64,000 nucleotides of DNA from positions 1,240,001-1,304,000 of the forward strand of contig CP053031.1 of NCBI GenBank assembly GCA_021496505.1, given 5' to 3'. This document shows, one piece after another, positions 16,502-25,237 of the stretch (positions are counted from its first letter, which is position 1; each line of letters opens with the position of its first letter). The stretch comes from Thermoleophilia bacterium SCSIO 60948. GTDB taxonomy: Bacteria > Actinomycetota > Thermoleophilia > Solirubrobacterales > 70-9. The notes beneath the pieces are model-generated. The model saw only the letters and a program-made list of their open reading frames with translations, had not been told where the DNA came from and did no database searches. Made by a program: the position numbers and the translations under genes.

Positions 16502-17090
16502 CGGGCTCGAGATCGTCGCGGCCCCGCTCGAGCGGATCGTCGAGGCGCTGCTCTTCCTCTCTCCTGACCCGGTCTCGGTCGCCGACCTCGCCGAGGCGTG
16601 CGAGTCGACCGAGGCCGAGATCGATCGCTCCCTCGACCAGCTCTCGGGCACGCTTCGCACCGGGCGCCGCGGCCTGATCCTGCGCCAGGTCGCAGGCGGC
16701 TGGACACTCGCCTCGGACCCCGCGGCTGAGGCGGCGGCGCGGCGCCTGCTCGCGAAGCCCCGGACCCCGCCGCTCACCCAGGCCCAGGCCGAGACGCTCG
16801 CGATCGTCGCCTACCTGCAGCCGGTCTCGCGGCCCGAAGTGGCGCGGATCCGCGGCGTCTCGTCGGAGTCCGGCGTCAACTCGCTGATCGAGCGCGGCCT
16901 GATCGAGGAGTCGGGGCGGTCGCGATTCGGGGCGGCGATCTACCGCACGACACCGCTGTTCGAGCGCAGCTTCGGACTCGAGGGCCTCGACGCGCTTCCC
17001 GACCCCGCGAGCTTCGACCCCTCGCCCGAGGACGAGTCCGAGCTGCGCGAGCGCCTCCTGAGGGCCGGGGAGCAACGAGCGGGCGGCTGA
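16494..17090 (+). CDS. scpB: Segregation and condensation protein B
   Basis: Winged-helix dimer that binds ScpA in the SMC complex. 198 aa. IVEALLFLSPDPVSVADLAE, LTQAQAETLAIVAYLQPVSR and the EVARIRGVSSES segment are typical ScpB motifs. GTG 16494 is preceded by GGGGAGG near 16480 and overlaps the scpA stop, implying translational coupling. A longer upstream frame was rejected because it lies within scpA. Confidence 0.94.
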   Translation: MADGLEIVAAPLERIVEALLFLSPDPVSVADLAEACESTEAEIDRSLDQLSGTLRTGRRGLILRQVAGGWTLASDPAAEAAARRLLAKPRTPPLTQAQAETLAIVAYLQPVSRPEVARIRGVSSESGVNSLIERGLIEESGRSRFGAAIYRTTPLFERSFGLEGLDALPDPASFDPSPEDESELRERLLRAGEQRAGG

Positions 17091-17124
17091 CCGCGCGGGC
17101 CGCCGGCGCTAGCGTCGGCTCGGC

Positions 17125-17829
17125 ATGCGGCTCGCTCGATTTCTCGCCCACGGCGGTGTTGCCAGCCGCCGCGCCTCCGAGCGCTTGATCGCCGACGGGC
17201 GGGTCCGGGTCGGAGGGTCGGTCGTGACCGATCCGGCGCTCGACGTCGACGAGACGAGCGCGGTCGAGGTCGACGGGGTCCCGGTCGCGGCGGAGCCGCG
17301 CGAGGTCTGGCTGCTGAACAAGCCTTCGGGCGTCGTCTCGACCGCGAGCGAGCCGGGCAGCCGCCGGGCGGTCGTGGAGCTCGTGCCGTCGAGCCTGCGC
17401 CTCTACCCGGTCGGGCGGCTCGACGCCGAATCGACCGGCCTGATCCTGTTGACGAACGACGGCGAGCTGGCCAACCGCCTCATGCATCCGCGCTACGAGA
17501 TCCCGCGCACCTACCGGATCCGGTTCGCCAAGCCGATCTCCGACGAGTCGATCACGCGCCTCGCCACCGGCGTCGAGCTCGAGGACGGCCTCACCCTGCC
17601 CGCGAAGGCGCGGCGGGTCTCGCCACGCGTTGTGGAGCTGACGCTTCGCGAGGGGCGCAACCGGCAGGTCCGCCGGATGGGCGAGGCTGTGGGCAACCGT
17701 GTCGACGAGCTGCGCCGGATCCGGTTCGCGGGTCTATCGCTCGGCGATCTGGGGGAGGGGCGGGCGCGCAAGCTGAAGGCGACGGAGGTCGAGCGGCTCT
17801 GGCAGGATCGCCGCTCGCCGAAGCGATGA
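17125..17829 (+). CDS. RsuA/RluB-family 16S/23S rRNA pseudouridine synthase
   Basis: Isomerises specific uridines in rRNA. 234 aa. An N-terminal S4 RNA-binding domain (MRLARFLAHGGVASRRASE) precedes the catalytic domain, whose active-site aspartate lies in GRLDAESTGLILLTNDG. REGRNRQVRRM is a further family motif. RluB is common in the scpA-scpB neighbourhood, so RluB is likelier than RsuA or RluE, though target specificity is not readable. The start lies 9 nt after TAGCGT (17110-17115). The stop overlaps the chorismate mutase ATG. Confidence 0.92.
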   Translation: MRLARFLAHGGVASRRASERLIADGRVRVGGSVVTDPALDVDETSAVEVDGVPVAAEPREVWLLNKPSGVVSTASEPGSRRAVVELVPSSLRLYPVGRLDAESTGLILLTNDGELANRLMHPRYEIPRTYRIRFAKPISDESITRLATGVELEDGLTLPAKARRVSPRVVELTLREGRNRQVRRMGEAVGNRVDELRRIRFAGLSLGDLGEGRARKLKATEVERLWQDRRSPKR

Positions 17830-18233
17830 CCGACGACGCAGCGACACCCACCCCCGACCTCGGCGACCACCGCCTCTGGGCGCTGCGCGGCGCCGTGCAG
17901 TCCGAGGCGAACGACTCGGGCTCGATCCTGGCCGCGAGCGCCGAGCTGGTCGAGGCGCTCGTGGCGCGAAACGACCTCGACCCGGACCGAGTCGTCTCGT
18001 GCATCTTCACCGCGACCGAGGATCTCGACGCCGAGTTCCCCGCCGTCGCGGCGCGGCGGCTCGGGTTCGATCGCGTGCCGCTGATCTGCGCCCGCGAGAT
18101 CCCGGTCCCGGGCTCGATGCCGCGCGTCGTCCGCTCGCTGATGCACTACTACGGCCCAGCGGATCGCCCGCCCTCGCACGTCTACCTGGGGGCCACTGCC
18201 GCGCTGCGCGCGGATCTGACCTCGGCGCAGTGA
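17826..18233 (+). CDS. aroH: Monofunctional chorismate mutase, AroH class
   Basis: Converts chorismate to prephenate at the Phe/Tyr branch. 135 aa. It follows the B. subtilis AroH pattern: ALRGAVQSEAND near the N-terminus with the active-site Arg, then CAREIPVPGSMPRVVRSLMHYY. It is the trimeric AroH fold, not the all-helical AroQ type. The ATG overlaps the pseudouridine synthase stop. It leads the aromatic block (aminotransferase, DAHP synthase, prephenate dehydrogenase, EPSP synthase). Confidence 0.94.
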   Translation: MTDDAATPTPDLGDHRLWALRGAVQSEANDSGSILAASAELVEALVARNDLDPDRVVSCIFTATEDLDAEFPAVAARRLGFDRVPLICAREIPVPGSMPRVVRSLMHYYGPADRPPSHVYLGATAALRADLTSAQ

Positions 18234-18269
18234 ACGCCGACCCGCCCGGTTCGCGACAATGACCGCGCG

Positions 18270-19412
18270 ATGAGCACCCGGTTCGCAAAGAAGCTCGCCG
18301 AGATCCCCGGCTATCAGGCCGGCGTGCCGCAGGGCAAAGCGCCGGAGGCGGTGAAGGGCGAGGACATCGCCCAGCTCGCCTCGAACGAGTCGCCGCACGG
18401 CCCGCACCCGCAGGTCGTCGAGGCGATCGCGCGCGCGGCGAGCGCCTCGAACCGCTATCCCGACCCGGCCGCGACCCTGCTGCGCCGCCGCCTGTCCGAG
18501 CGCTTCGAGATCCCGAGCGCCGAGATCGCGGTCTCGAATGGGTCCTGCGAGATCCTCCTCGCCGCCTCGCTCGCTCTCTGCGAGCCCGGCGACGAGATCG
18601 TCTACGCCTGGCCTTCCTTCTCGATCTACCCGTACATGGCGCCGATGTCGGGCGCCCGAGAGGTCCGCGTCGCGCTGACCGGCGACCACGAGCACGACCT
18701 CGACGCGATGCTCACCGAGATAACCGCGGCGACGCAGATCGTCGTCGTATGCAATCCGAACAACCCGACCTCGACCTACATCCCGGTCGAGCGGATCGCC
18801 GCCTTCCTCGCCGAGGTGCCGGATTACGTCACGGTGATCCTCGACGAGGCCTACATCGAGTTCCAGACCGGCGACGACCCCGACGCCTCGCTCGATCTGC
18901 GCAAGGACTTCCCGAACCTCGTCTGCCTGCGGACGTTCTCCAAGTGCTACGGGCTCGCGGGCCTTCGCGTCGGCTACGCGCTCTGCTCGCCTGAGTTCCG
19001 AAACGCCGTCGATGCCGTCCGCCAGCCGTTCAGCGTCAACGCCGTCGCCCAGGCGGCGGCCGCCGAGGCGATCCGCCACCAGGACGACGCCTTCGACCGC
19101 GTCGAGCAGACGATCATCGAGCGCGTGCGGGTCGAGGAGGGCGTGCGCGCGCTCGGCCTGGCGACCGCGGACTCACAGGCGAACTTCTCCTGGATCGACC
19201 TCGGGGAGAACGACGAGGCCGAGATCGTCAACGGCCTCAAGGAGCGTGGCGTAGTCGTCCGCGCCGGCACGCCGCTCGGCGGCCCCGGCCACATCCGCGT
19301 CTCCTACGGCTCGCGCGAGCACGACGATCGCTTCCTCGCGGGCATGCGCGAACTCGTCAGGCCCGCCGAGCAGGCGCCGGGCGGATTGCGCGGCTTGTTC
19401 GGCCGTCGCTGA
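18270..19412 (+). CDS. Histidinol-phosphate/aromatic aminotransferase (HisC-type)
   Basis: PLP fold-type I transaminase of the HisC family. 380 aa. LASNESPHGPHPQVVEAI, CNPNNPTSTYIP, DEAYIEF and FSKCYGLAGLRVGYAL (PLP lysine in FSK) are all present. Family members transaminate histidinol phosphate or phenylpyruvate/4-hydroxyphenylpyruvate. Because it lies between chorismate mutase and DAHP synthase/prephenate dehydrogenase, a Phe/Tyr transaminase role is likelier. The two activities cannot be told apart by motif alone. GACAAT (18255-18260) lies 9 nt before the ATG. Confidence 0.9.
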   Translation: MSTRFAKKLAEIPGYQAGVPQGKAPEAVKGEDIAQLASNESPHGPHPQVVEAIARAASASNRYPDPAATLLRRRLSERFEIPSAEIAVSNGSCEILLAASLALCEPGDEIVYAWPSFSIYPYMAPMSGAREVRVALTGDHEHDLDAMLTEITAATQIVVVCNPNNPTSTYIPVERIAAFLAEVPDYVTVILDEAYIEFQTGDDPDASLDLRKDFPNLVCLRTFSKCYGLAGLRVGYALCSPEFRNAVDAVRQPFSVNAVAQAAAAEAIRHQDDAFDRVEQTIIERVRVEEGVRALGLATADSQANFSWIDLGENDEAEIVNGLKERGVVVRAGTPLGGPGHIRVSYGSREHDDRFLAGMRELVRPAEQAPGGLRGLFGRR

Positions 19413-19425
19413 GCCTGCTACAAAT
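19395..19425 (+). promoter_or_regulatory. Candidate promoter for the aro leader peptide / DAHP synthase unit
   Basis: TTGTTC (19395-19400), an 18-nt spacer and TACAAAT (19419-19425). It overlaps the end of the aminotransferase gene. The hexamer ends 10 nt before the leader-peptide ATG, so the leader ORF would itself be translated leaderlessly. Confidence 0.6.
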
Positions 19426-19434
19426 ACTTCCTGC

Positions 19435-19530
19435 ATGCGGCGCCTTCGTACGACCCACCTGACGCCCGCGGCGCACGGCGCCGGGCTCGGTCGTGCCCTT
19501 GGGTCGTACTGGTATTGGCGATTTAGCTAG
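19435..19530 (+). CDS. Aromatic amino acid leader peptide (putative attenuator peptide)
   Basis: A 31-codon ORF ending in TAG at 19528-19530, 148 nt before the DAHP synthase start. Its last seven residues are Y-W-Y-W-R-F-S, so all three aromatic amino acids are encoded just before the stop. The start is ATG 19435, 10 nt after the -10 hexamer. The Tyr25 codon is part of the 3' arm of a perfect inverted repeat (19448-19457 with 19500-19509). This is the classical layout of ribosome-mediated attenuation, in which stalling at scarce charged tRNA alters RNA folding. The function is inferred; the ORF and codon cluster are seen directly. Confidence 0.82.
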   Translation: MRRLRTTHLTPAAHGAGLGRALGSYWYWRFS

Positions 19531-19614
19531 GCGTCCGGCAGGGCGAGCTCGAAAGCCGTCCATCAGCACAGGAATCATTCGCCGGGCGCCGTAGAGCGGT
19601 CCTACCTAGGCCGC
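19448..19614 (+). promoter_or_regulatory. Putative transcription/translation attenuator of the DAHP synthase gene
   Basis: Three nested or successive foldable segments. GTACGACCCA (19448-19457) pairs perfectly with TGGGTCGTAC (19500-19509), enclosing a smaller hairpin (GGCGC 19470-19474 / GCGCC 19478-19482). GGCGTCCGGC (19530-19539, starting at the last base of the leader stop codon) pairs with GCCGGGCGCC (19581-19590), including one G-U. GCGGTC (19596-19601) pairs with GGCCGC (19609-19614), followed by CAGCTTTCTC. Which pairings exclude each other, and whether output is termination or access to the ribosome site at 19666-19670, cannot be settled by eye. Confidence 0.65.
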
Positions 19615-19678
19615 ACAGCTTTCTCACCGACACCGCACCGCTCATCCGAGCGCAGAGAACTTCCGAAGGACTGACCAG

Positions 19679-20704
19679 ATGATGATCGTGATGAAAGAGG
19701 GGGCGAGCGACGAGCAGATCGCCTACGTCGCCGAACGGGTCGAGTCCGTCGGCTGCTCCGCCCACGTCTCCAAGGGGGAGCGACTGACGGTGATCGGCGC
19801 GCTCGGAGGCCCCGAGAAGGTCGCCTCGCTGCGGCTCGACGGAGCGCCGGGGGTCGATCACCTCGTGCCGATCACGAAGCCCTACAAGCTCGCCTCGACG
19901 CAGTTCCGCAAGGGTGAGCGAAGCGTCATCGAGATCGATGGCCGCAAGGTCGGTGGCGACCACTTCGGCCTGATCGCCGGGCCGTGCACGGTCGAGAGCC
20001 GCGAGCAGACGCTCGACGTCGCACGCGCCGTCTCCGAGTCGGGCGTGACGATGTTCCGCGGCGGCGCCTACAAGCCGCGCACCTCGCCGTACTCGTTCCA
20101 CGGCCTCGGCGTCGAGGGACTGCGCCTGCTCGCCGAGGCGAAGGCCGAGACCGGCCTGCCGGTCGTCACCGAGCTGATGGACGCGCGCGACGTCGCCGAC
20201 GTCGTCGAGGTCGCCGACGTGATCCAGATCGGCGCGCGCAACATGCAGAACTACACGCTGCTCTCCGAGGTCGGTCGGACCGGCAAGCCGGTGCTGCTCA
20301 AGCGCGGCCTCGCGGCGACGTTGGAGGAGCTGCTGATGGCGTCGGAGTACGTCCTCAAGGAGGACAACCCGAACGTGATGCTCTGCGAGCGCGGCATCCG
20401 CACCTACGAGACCGCCTACCGGTTCACGCTCGACCTGATGGCGATCCCGGCGCTCAAGGAGATGACCCACCTGCCGGTGATCGTCGATCCGAGCCATGCC
20501 GCGGGCCGGCGCGACTGGGTCGAGCCGATGTCGCTCGCGGCCGCCGCCGCCGGCGCCGACGGGATCATCGTCGAGACCCACAACGACCCGGACAACGCGA
20601 TCTGCGACGGACCGCAGCAGATCCGAAGCGACGAGTTCGCCGCCTACGCCCAGCGCGTCCGCAGCGTCGTCGAGGTCGCGGGCAAGGAGCTCTCGGCCGC
20701 CTAG
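19679..20704 (+). CDS. aroF: 3-deoxy-7-phosphoheptulonate (DAHP) synthase, type I-beta
   Basis: First committed step of the shikimate pathway (PEP + erythrose-4-P to DAHP). 341 aa. The N-terminal ~75 residues form the ferredoxin-like regulatory domain of the I-beta class (MMIVMKEGASDEQIAYV, then the VPITKPYKLAS linker). The TIM-barrel holds GPCTVESREQ, FRGGAYKPRTSPYSF, IQIGARNMQNY and VIVDPSHAAGRRDWVEP. AAGGA (19666-19670) precedes the ATG, so unlike its neighbours it has a long leader, which contains the aromatic leader peptide. An adjacent in-frame ATG (19682) is an alternative start. Confidence 0.96.
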   Translation: MMIVMKEGASDEQIAYVAERVESVGCSAHVSKGERLTVIGALGGPEKVASLRLDGAPGVDHLVPITKPYKLASTQFRKGERSVIEIDGRKVGGDHFGLIAGPCTVESREQTLDVARAVSESGVTMFRGGAYKPRTSPYSFHGLGVEGLRLLAEAKAETGLPVVTELMDARDVADVVEVADVIQIGARNMQNYTLLSEVGRTGKPVLLKRGLAATLEELLMASEYVLKEDNPNVMLCERGIRTYETAYRFTLDLMAIPALKEMTHLPVIVDPSHAAGRRDWVEPMSLAAAAAGADGIIVETHNDPDNAICDGPQQIRSDEFAAYAQRVRSVVEVAGKELSAA

Positions 20705-20756
20705 CCGGGAGCCCCGTCCGCCACCGAGTGACGAGCCGGACCGCCGGGCGGCGCCC

Positions 20757-21854
20757 GTGACGCGAGTCGCCATCCTCGGCGTCGGGCTGATCGGCGGGTC
20801 GGTCGCCCTGGCGGCGCGCGAGCGCTACGGCGCTTCCGTCGCGGGCTGGGATCGCGACCCCGCCGCCGCCGACCGCGGGGTCGAGCTCGGTGTGCTCGAT
20901 GTCGCCGCCGGCTCGATCGCCGAGGCCGCCGCCGGAGCCGACCTCGTCGTCTGCGCGGCGCCGGTCGCCGAACTGCCGGCGCTGTGCATGGCAGCGCTCG
21001 ACGCCTCCGACGCCGACAGCGTCGTGACCGACGTCGGTTCGACCAAGCGCGAGGTCGTCGCCGCGTGTGCCGATCACGAGGGCCGCGAGCGATTCGTCGG
21101 CGGCCATCCGCTCGCCGGCGCGGAGACCGCCGGGGTCGAGAACGCGCGCGCGGGCCTGTTCGAGGGCGCGGCGTGGTACCTGACGCCGAGCGGCGATTCC
21201 GGCGGCATCACCTACGACCGCCTGCAGCGCTTCGTGACTCGGATCGGAGCGCGCCCGCAGGCGATCGAGGCCGAGTCCCACGACCGCGTCATGGCGAGCG
21301 TAAGCCACGTCCCGCATGTGATCGCAAACGCGCTCGTGGCCGAGGCCGCGGCCGCGCTCGGGCGCGAATCCGAGCGCCTGCCGGAGGTCGGTCGGAGCTT
21401 CCGCGACACGACCCGGGTGGCCGGCGCCAACCCGGCGATCTGGGCCGACATCTTCGCCGCCAACTCTGGACCCGTCGCCGACGGCGTCGACGCCGTCGCG
21501 GAGCGACTGCGCGAGGCCGCCGAGCTGATCCGCTCGCGCGACCGCGACGAGATCGCGGCCTGGCACCGCGCGGCCCTCGACGCCCGGCGCTCGCTGCTCG
21601 AGGGTCAACTCGAGCGCGGCGAGCTGCGCGAGATCAGGATCGTCGTCGCCAACCGCCCGGGCACGGTCGCGGAGATCGCACTCGCGCTCGGCCGCGCCGG
21701 CGTCAACATCGAGGACATGGGCCTGGCACCCGCGGCGGACATGCGAACCGGCTCGATCTCGATCTGGGTCACCGGCGAGCGCGACGTCGAGCGCACTCAG
21801 GCCGTCGCCGGCGAGCTCGGTCACGCCGTCTCGGTCGTCGGGGCCGGCGGGTGA
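20757..21854 (+). CDS. tyrA: Prephenate dehydrogenase with C-terminal ACT domain
   Basis: NAD(P)-dependent oxidative decarboxylation of prephenate to 4-hydroxyphenylpyruvate, leading to Tyr. 365 aa. The N-terminal dinucleotide fold is GVGLIGGSVALAA. VTDVGSTKREV, GGHPLAGAETAGVENA and SHVPHVIANAL are TyrA motifs. Residues ~290-362 form an ACT domain (IRIVVANRPGTVAEIALALG), the usual site of tyrosine feedback. GTG 20757 was chosen; the frame further upstream lies in the DAHP synthase gene. Its stop overlaps the aroA GTG. Confidence 0.95.
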   Translation: MTRVAILGVGLIGGSVALAARERYGASVAGWDRDPAAADRGVELGVLDVAAGSIAEAAAGADLVVCAAPVAELPALCMAALDASDADSVVTDVGSTKREVVAACADHEGRERFVGGHPLAGAETAGVENARAGLFEGAAWYLTPSGDSGGITYDRLQRFVTRIGARPQAIEAESHDRVMASVSHVPHVIANALVAEAAAALGRESERLPEVGRSFRDTTRVAGANPAIWADIFAANSGPVADGVDAVAERLREAAELIRSRDRDEIAAWHRAALDARRSLLEGQLERGELREIRIVVANRPGTVAEIALALGRAGVNIEDMGLAPAADMRTGSISIWVTGERDVERTQAVAGELGHAVSVVGAGG

Positions 21855-23215
21855 GCACGGATGGGTCGCGCACGGCTCGGTTCGAGCCCGGCTCGCTGCG
21901 CGGCGAGCTATCGCCCCCGCCCGACAAGTCGATCTCGCACCGGGCCGCGATCGTCGGAGCGATGTCAACCGGCAAGGTCGAGGTGCGGCGCTATCTCGAG
22001 TCGGCCGACACCCGCTCGACGCTTCGGGCGATCGAGGCGCTCGGAGCGCATGTCGAGGAGTCGGAGTCCCCGCTCGGCGGCGCGATCGACGTCTCGATCG
22101 AGGGCGTCGGTCTGCGAGGCGCGCGCGGGGGCGAGCCTTCCGAGCCGCTGTCGATCGACGTCGGCAACGCCGGAACGCTGATGCGGCTCCTGCCGGGCTG
22201 GCTCGCCGGTCAGCCGGCCGGCTCGTGGAGCCTCGCCGGCGACGATTCGATAGCCCGGCGACCGGTCGACCGGATCACGCGCCCCCTGGGGGCGATGGGG
22301 GCGGAGCTCGAGGCGCGCGACGGTCGCCTTCCGCCGCTCGTGCTGAGTGGCACCGCGCTGCGCGGCATCCGCTACGAGCTGCCGGTCGCGAGTGCCCAGG
22401 TCAAGTCGTGCGTGCTGCTCGCGGGGCTCACGGCGGAGGGTCCGACGACAGTCGTCGAGCCGGTGCCGACCCGCGATCACACCGAGCGGATGCTGCGCGG
22501 CGCGGGCGTCCGGGTCACCGCGCGCGAGACGGGGACCGGGATCGCCGCGAGCGGTCGTCTGCCCGGCCGCGAGATCGTTCTCGAGCCACCCGAGCGAGTC
22601 GAGCTCGGCGCTGCCGACGTCCCGGGCGATCTGTCCTCGGCGGCGTTCGCGCTCTGTGGCGCGCTGATCGCGCGTCGCTCGGACGTCGTGATCGAGGATG
22701 TCGGGCTCAACCCGACCCGCGTCGGGCTGCTCGGGATCCTCAACCGCATGGGGGCCGTGATCGAGGTCGTCGAGAGCGTGGCCGGACCCGAGCCGATCGG
22801 CCGGATCCGGGCCCGCACCTCGGCACTGCGCGGGGTGCGGGTCGGCGCGTCGGAGGTCGCCTTGGCGATCGACGAGTTGCCTTTGATCGCGCTGCTCGGA
22901 TGCTTCGCCGAGGGCGCGACCGTGGTCTCCGGCGCGGAGGAGCTCCGCCACAAGGAGTCCGACCGGATCGACACCGTGGTCGAGGCGATCGGCGCTCTCG
23001 GTGGCCGGATCGAGGCGCGCCCGGACGGCTTCAAGGTCGAGGGAACCGGCGGGATCGACGGCGGCACGATGCGCTCGTCGGGCGACCACCGCCTCGCGAT
23101 GCTCGGGGCGGTCGCCGGCATGGCATCTCGCGACGGGGTCGAGGTCGTCGGCATGGACGCCTGCGAGGTCAGCTACCCCGGCTTCGAGAGCGACCTCGCG
23201 GCGCTCGTCGCGTGA
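21851..23215 (+). CDS. aroA: 3-phosphoshikimate 1-carboxyvinyltransferase (EPSP synthase)
   Basis: Transfers enolpyruvate from PEP to shikimate-3-phosphate. 454 aa. PPDKSISHRAAIVGAM holds the conserved lysine. GNAGTLMRLLPGWLA and RDHTERMLRGAGV are substrate-site motifs. EELRHKESDRIDTVVEA and SSGDHRLAMLGAVAGM follow near the C-terminus. GTG 21851 overlaps the tyrA stop (GTGA), giving translational coupling. Residue 4 of the canonical G-N-A-G-T loop is normal, so no atypical inhibitor-insensitive feature is evident from that motif. Confidence 0.97.
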   Translation: MSTDGSRTARFEPGSLRGELSPPPDKSISHRAAIVGAMSTGKVEVRRYLESADTRSTLRAIEALGAHVEESESPLGGAIDVSIEGVGLRGARGGEPSEPLSIDVGNAGTLMRLLPGWLAGQPAGSWSLAGDDSIARRPVDRITRPLGAMGAELEARDGRLPPLVLSGTALRGIRYELPVASAQVKSCVLLAGLTAEGPTTVVEPVPTRDHTERMLRGAGVRVTARETGTGIAASGRLPGREIVLEPPERVELGAADVPGDLSSAAFALCGALIARRSDVVIEDVGLNPTRVGLLGILNRMGAVIEVVESVAGPEPIGRIRARTSALRGVRVGASEVALAIDELPLIALLGCFAEGATVVSGAEELRHKESDRIDTVVEAIGALGGRIEARPDGFKVEGTGGIDGGTMRSSGDHRLAMLGAVAGMASRDGVEVVGMDACEVSYPGFESDLAALVA

Positions 23216-23261
23216 GCCCGCCGTGTCGAGCAAGGCCGATCTATCCTCGCCGCCTCCCCTG

Positions 23262-23909
23262 ATGGTGATCGCAATCGATGGACCGGCGGGAGCCGGCAAG
23301 TCAACCGTCGCCCGCGCCGTGGCCGCGCGGCTCGGCTTCACGTACCTCGACACGGGCGCGATGTATCGCTGCGTCGCGCTCGCTGCTCGCCGCAACGACA
23401 CCTCGCTCGACGACGAGAAGGCGCTCGGTCTGCTGGCACGCTCGATCAGACTCGAGCTCGACGGCGAGCGCGTAGCGCTCGACGGTGCCGACGTGGGCGA
23501 GGAGATCCGGACGCGCGAGGTCTCCGACGCCGCCTCACAGGTCGCGGTCCACCCGGCCGTCCGCGAGGCGATGGTGACGCTGCAACGCCGCCAGGTCGAG
23601 ACGGGCGGCTGGGTCGCCGAGGGTCGCGACATCGGCACCGTCGTCGCCCCTGAGGCGCCGCTGAAGATCTTTCTCGACGCGAGCCCCGAGGAGCGCGCCC
23701 GCCGCCGCGCGGCCGAGACGGGGGCCGAGCTCGAGGCGACGCTCGCCGACCTCATCGCTCGCGACGCGCGCGACTCCGCGCGCGCCACCGGCGCGCTCGC
23801 CGCCGCTCGCGATTCCGTCCGTCTCGACACGACCGGGCTCGACGCCGACGGCGTCGCCGAGCGCGTCGTCGAGCTGGCGCGCGAGCGCGGATTGACGGAA
23901 GCGCGATGA
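23262..23909 (+). CDS. cmk: Cytidylate kinase
   Basis: Phosphorylates CMP/dCMP. 215 aa. The P-loop is [18 protein letters not shown], followed by [28 protein letters not shown] is a strong CMP-kinase signature. ATG 23262 was chosen; GTG 23223 would add 13 residues and cannot be excluded. TATCCT (23242-23247) lies 14 nt upstream of the ATG. The stop overlaps der by 4 nt. The aroA-cmk-der order is common in bacteria. Confidence 0.95.
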   Translation: MVIAIDGPAGAGKSTVARAVAARLGFTYLDTGAMYRCVALAARRNDTSLDDEKALGLLARSIRLELDGERVALDGADVGEEIRTREVSDAASQVAVHPAVREAMVTLQRRQVETGGWVAEGRDIGTVVAPEAPLKIFLDASPEERARRRAAETGAELEATLADLIARDARDSARATGALAAARDSVRLDTTGLDADGVAERVVELARERGLTEAR

Positions 23910-25237
23910 GCGTGAACCCGCTGCCGACGATCGCGGTCGTCGGATTCCCGAACGTCGGCAAGTCGACGTTGATCAATCGGCTGACGCAGAGCCGCGAGGC
24001 CGTCGTTCACCCCGAGGCCGGGGTCACCCGCGACCGCAAGGCGCTCGAGACGGAGTGGAACGGCGTCCGCTTCCGCCTGCTCGACACCGGCGGCGTCGAC
24101 CTCGAGGCCGCCGACTCGCTGTCGCGCCAGATCCAATCCCAAGCGCGACTCGCGATCGACGAGGCCGACGCGGTGATGCTGGTGCTCGACGCGAAGGCCG
24201 GGCTGCGCGCCGGAGATGCTGAGGTCGCACAGATCCTGAGGCGATCGGACTCGCCGGTCATCGTCGCGGCCAACAAGGTCGACGGACCCGCCGACGAGCC
24301 GGGGGCCGCCGAGCTCCACGGGCTCGGTCTCGGCGCGCCGATCGAGGTCTCGGCGGCGCAGGGTCGCGGCACCGGCGACCTGCTCGACCGCATCGCCGAG
24401 ATCGCGCGCGGGGTGCCGGCGCCGGAGCCGCGCGGCGAGGACGACCCGCCACGGCTCGCGGTGATCGGCCGCCCGAACGTCGGCAAGTCCTCGCTCGTCA
24501 ACAGGCTGCTCGGGTCCGAGCGCGTCATCGTCTCCGACCTCGCGGGGACGACCCGCGACGCGATCGACGTCCCGCTGCGCTTCCGTGACCGCGATCTCGT
24601 CCTGGTCGACACGGCCGGGCTCCGCCGGCGCTCGAAGGTGGCCGGAACGGTCGACTACTACGCCCAGGTGCGCTCCGAGCGCGCCGCCGAGCGCGCCGAC
24701 ACGGCGATCCTCGTCTGCGACGCGATCGAGGGCGTGACGTCCGAGGACCTGCGCGTCGCGGACCTCGCGATGCGGACCGGCTGCGCCACGGTCGTCGCGC
24801 TCAACAAGTGGGACGAGACCCAGACCGACCTCGAGGACGCGAAGGCGCGGATCGCCAAGCGACTGCGCCAGCGCCCGGCCGTGATCGCGATCTCGGCGCT
24901 CACGGGGCGTGGCCTCGACCGCCTGCTCATCGAGGCGCTCGCGGTGTCGGACCGGCGCGCCGAGCGGATCCCGACCCCGCAGCTCAACCGCTTCGTCGCC
25001 GAGGTCGTCGCCCGCCGGCCGCCGCCGCAGCGTCGCGGCCGGCGACTGCGCCTCTACTACGCCGCCCAGGTCGAGACGCGCCCGCCGCGGATCGCGATCC
25101 AGATCAACGATCGCCGGCTCGTTTCGCGCGATTGGGTCTTCCATCTCGAGAACCGGATCCGCGACCGCTACGCGATGCACGGCGTTCCGCTGATAATCGA
25201 CCTGATCCCGAAGCCGGGACGGGACGAGGATCGATGA
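23906..25237 (+). CDS. der: Ribosome biogenesis GTPase Der (EngA)
   Basis: Double-GTPase needed for 50S maturation. 443 aa. The first G domain has [14 protein letters not shown] and DTGGVD; the second has [26 protein letters not shown] and NKWD. A KH-like C-terminal domain begins near residue 355 and ends with [18 protein letters not shown]. It is translationally coupled both to cmk and to the following DUF3352 gene by ATGA overlaps. Confidence 0.97.
   Translation: MSVNPLPTIAVVGFPNVGKSTLINRLTQSREAVVHPEAGVTRDRKALETEWNGVRFRLLDTGGVDLEAADSLSRQIQSQARLAIDEADAVMLVLDAKAGLRAGDAEVAQILRRSDSPVIVAANKVDGPADEPGAAELHGLGLGAPIEVSAAQGRGTGDLLDRIAEIARGVPAPEPRGEDDPPRLAVIGRPNVGKSSLVNRLLGSERVIVSDLAGTTRDAIDVPLRFRDRDLVLVDTAGLRRRSKVAGTVDYYAQVRSERAAERADTAILVCDAIEGVTSEDLRVADLAMRTGCATVVALNKWDETQTDLEDAKARIAKRLRQRPAVIAISALTGRGLDRLLIEALAVSDRRAERIPTPQLNRFVAEVVARRPPPQRRGRRLRLYYAAQVETRPPRIAIQINDRRLVSRDWVFHLENRIRDRYAMHGVPLIIDLIPKPGRDEDR

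Noticed and set aside
21965-25180. A 1071-codon open frame on the reverse strand opposite aroA, cmk and der
   Set aside because: It is antisense to three well-recognised genes, its translation is Arg/Asp/Gly-rich without motifs, and such long shadow frames are expected at this GC content.
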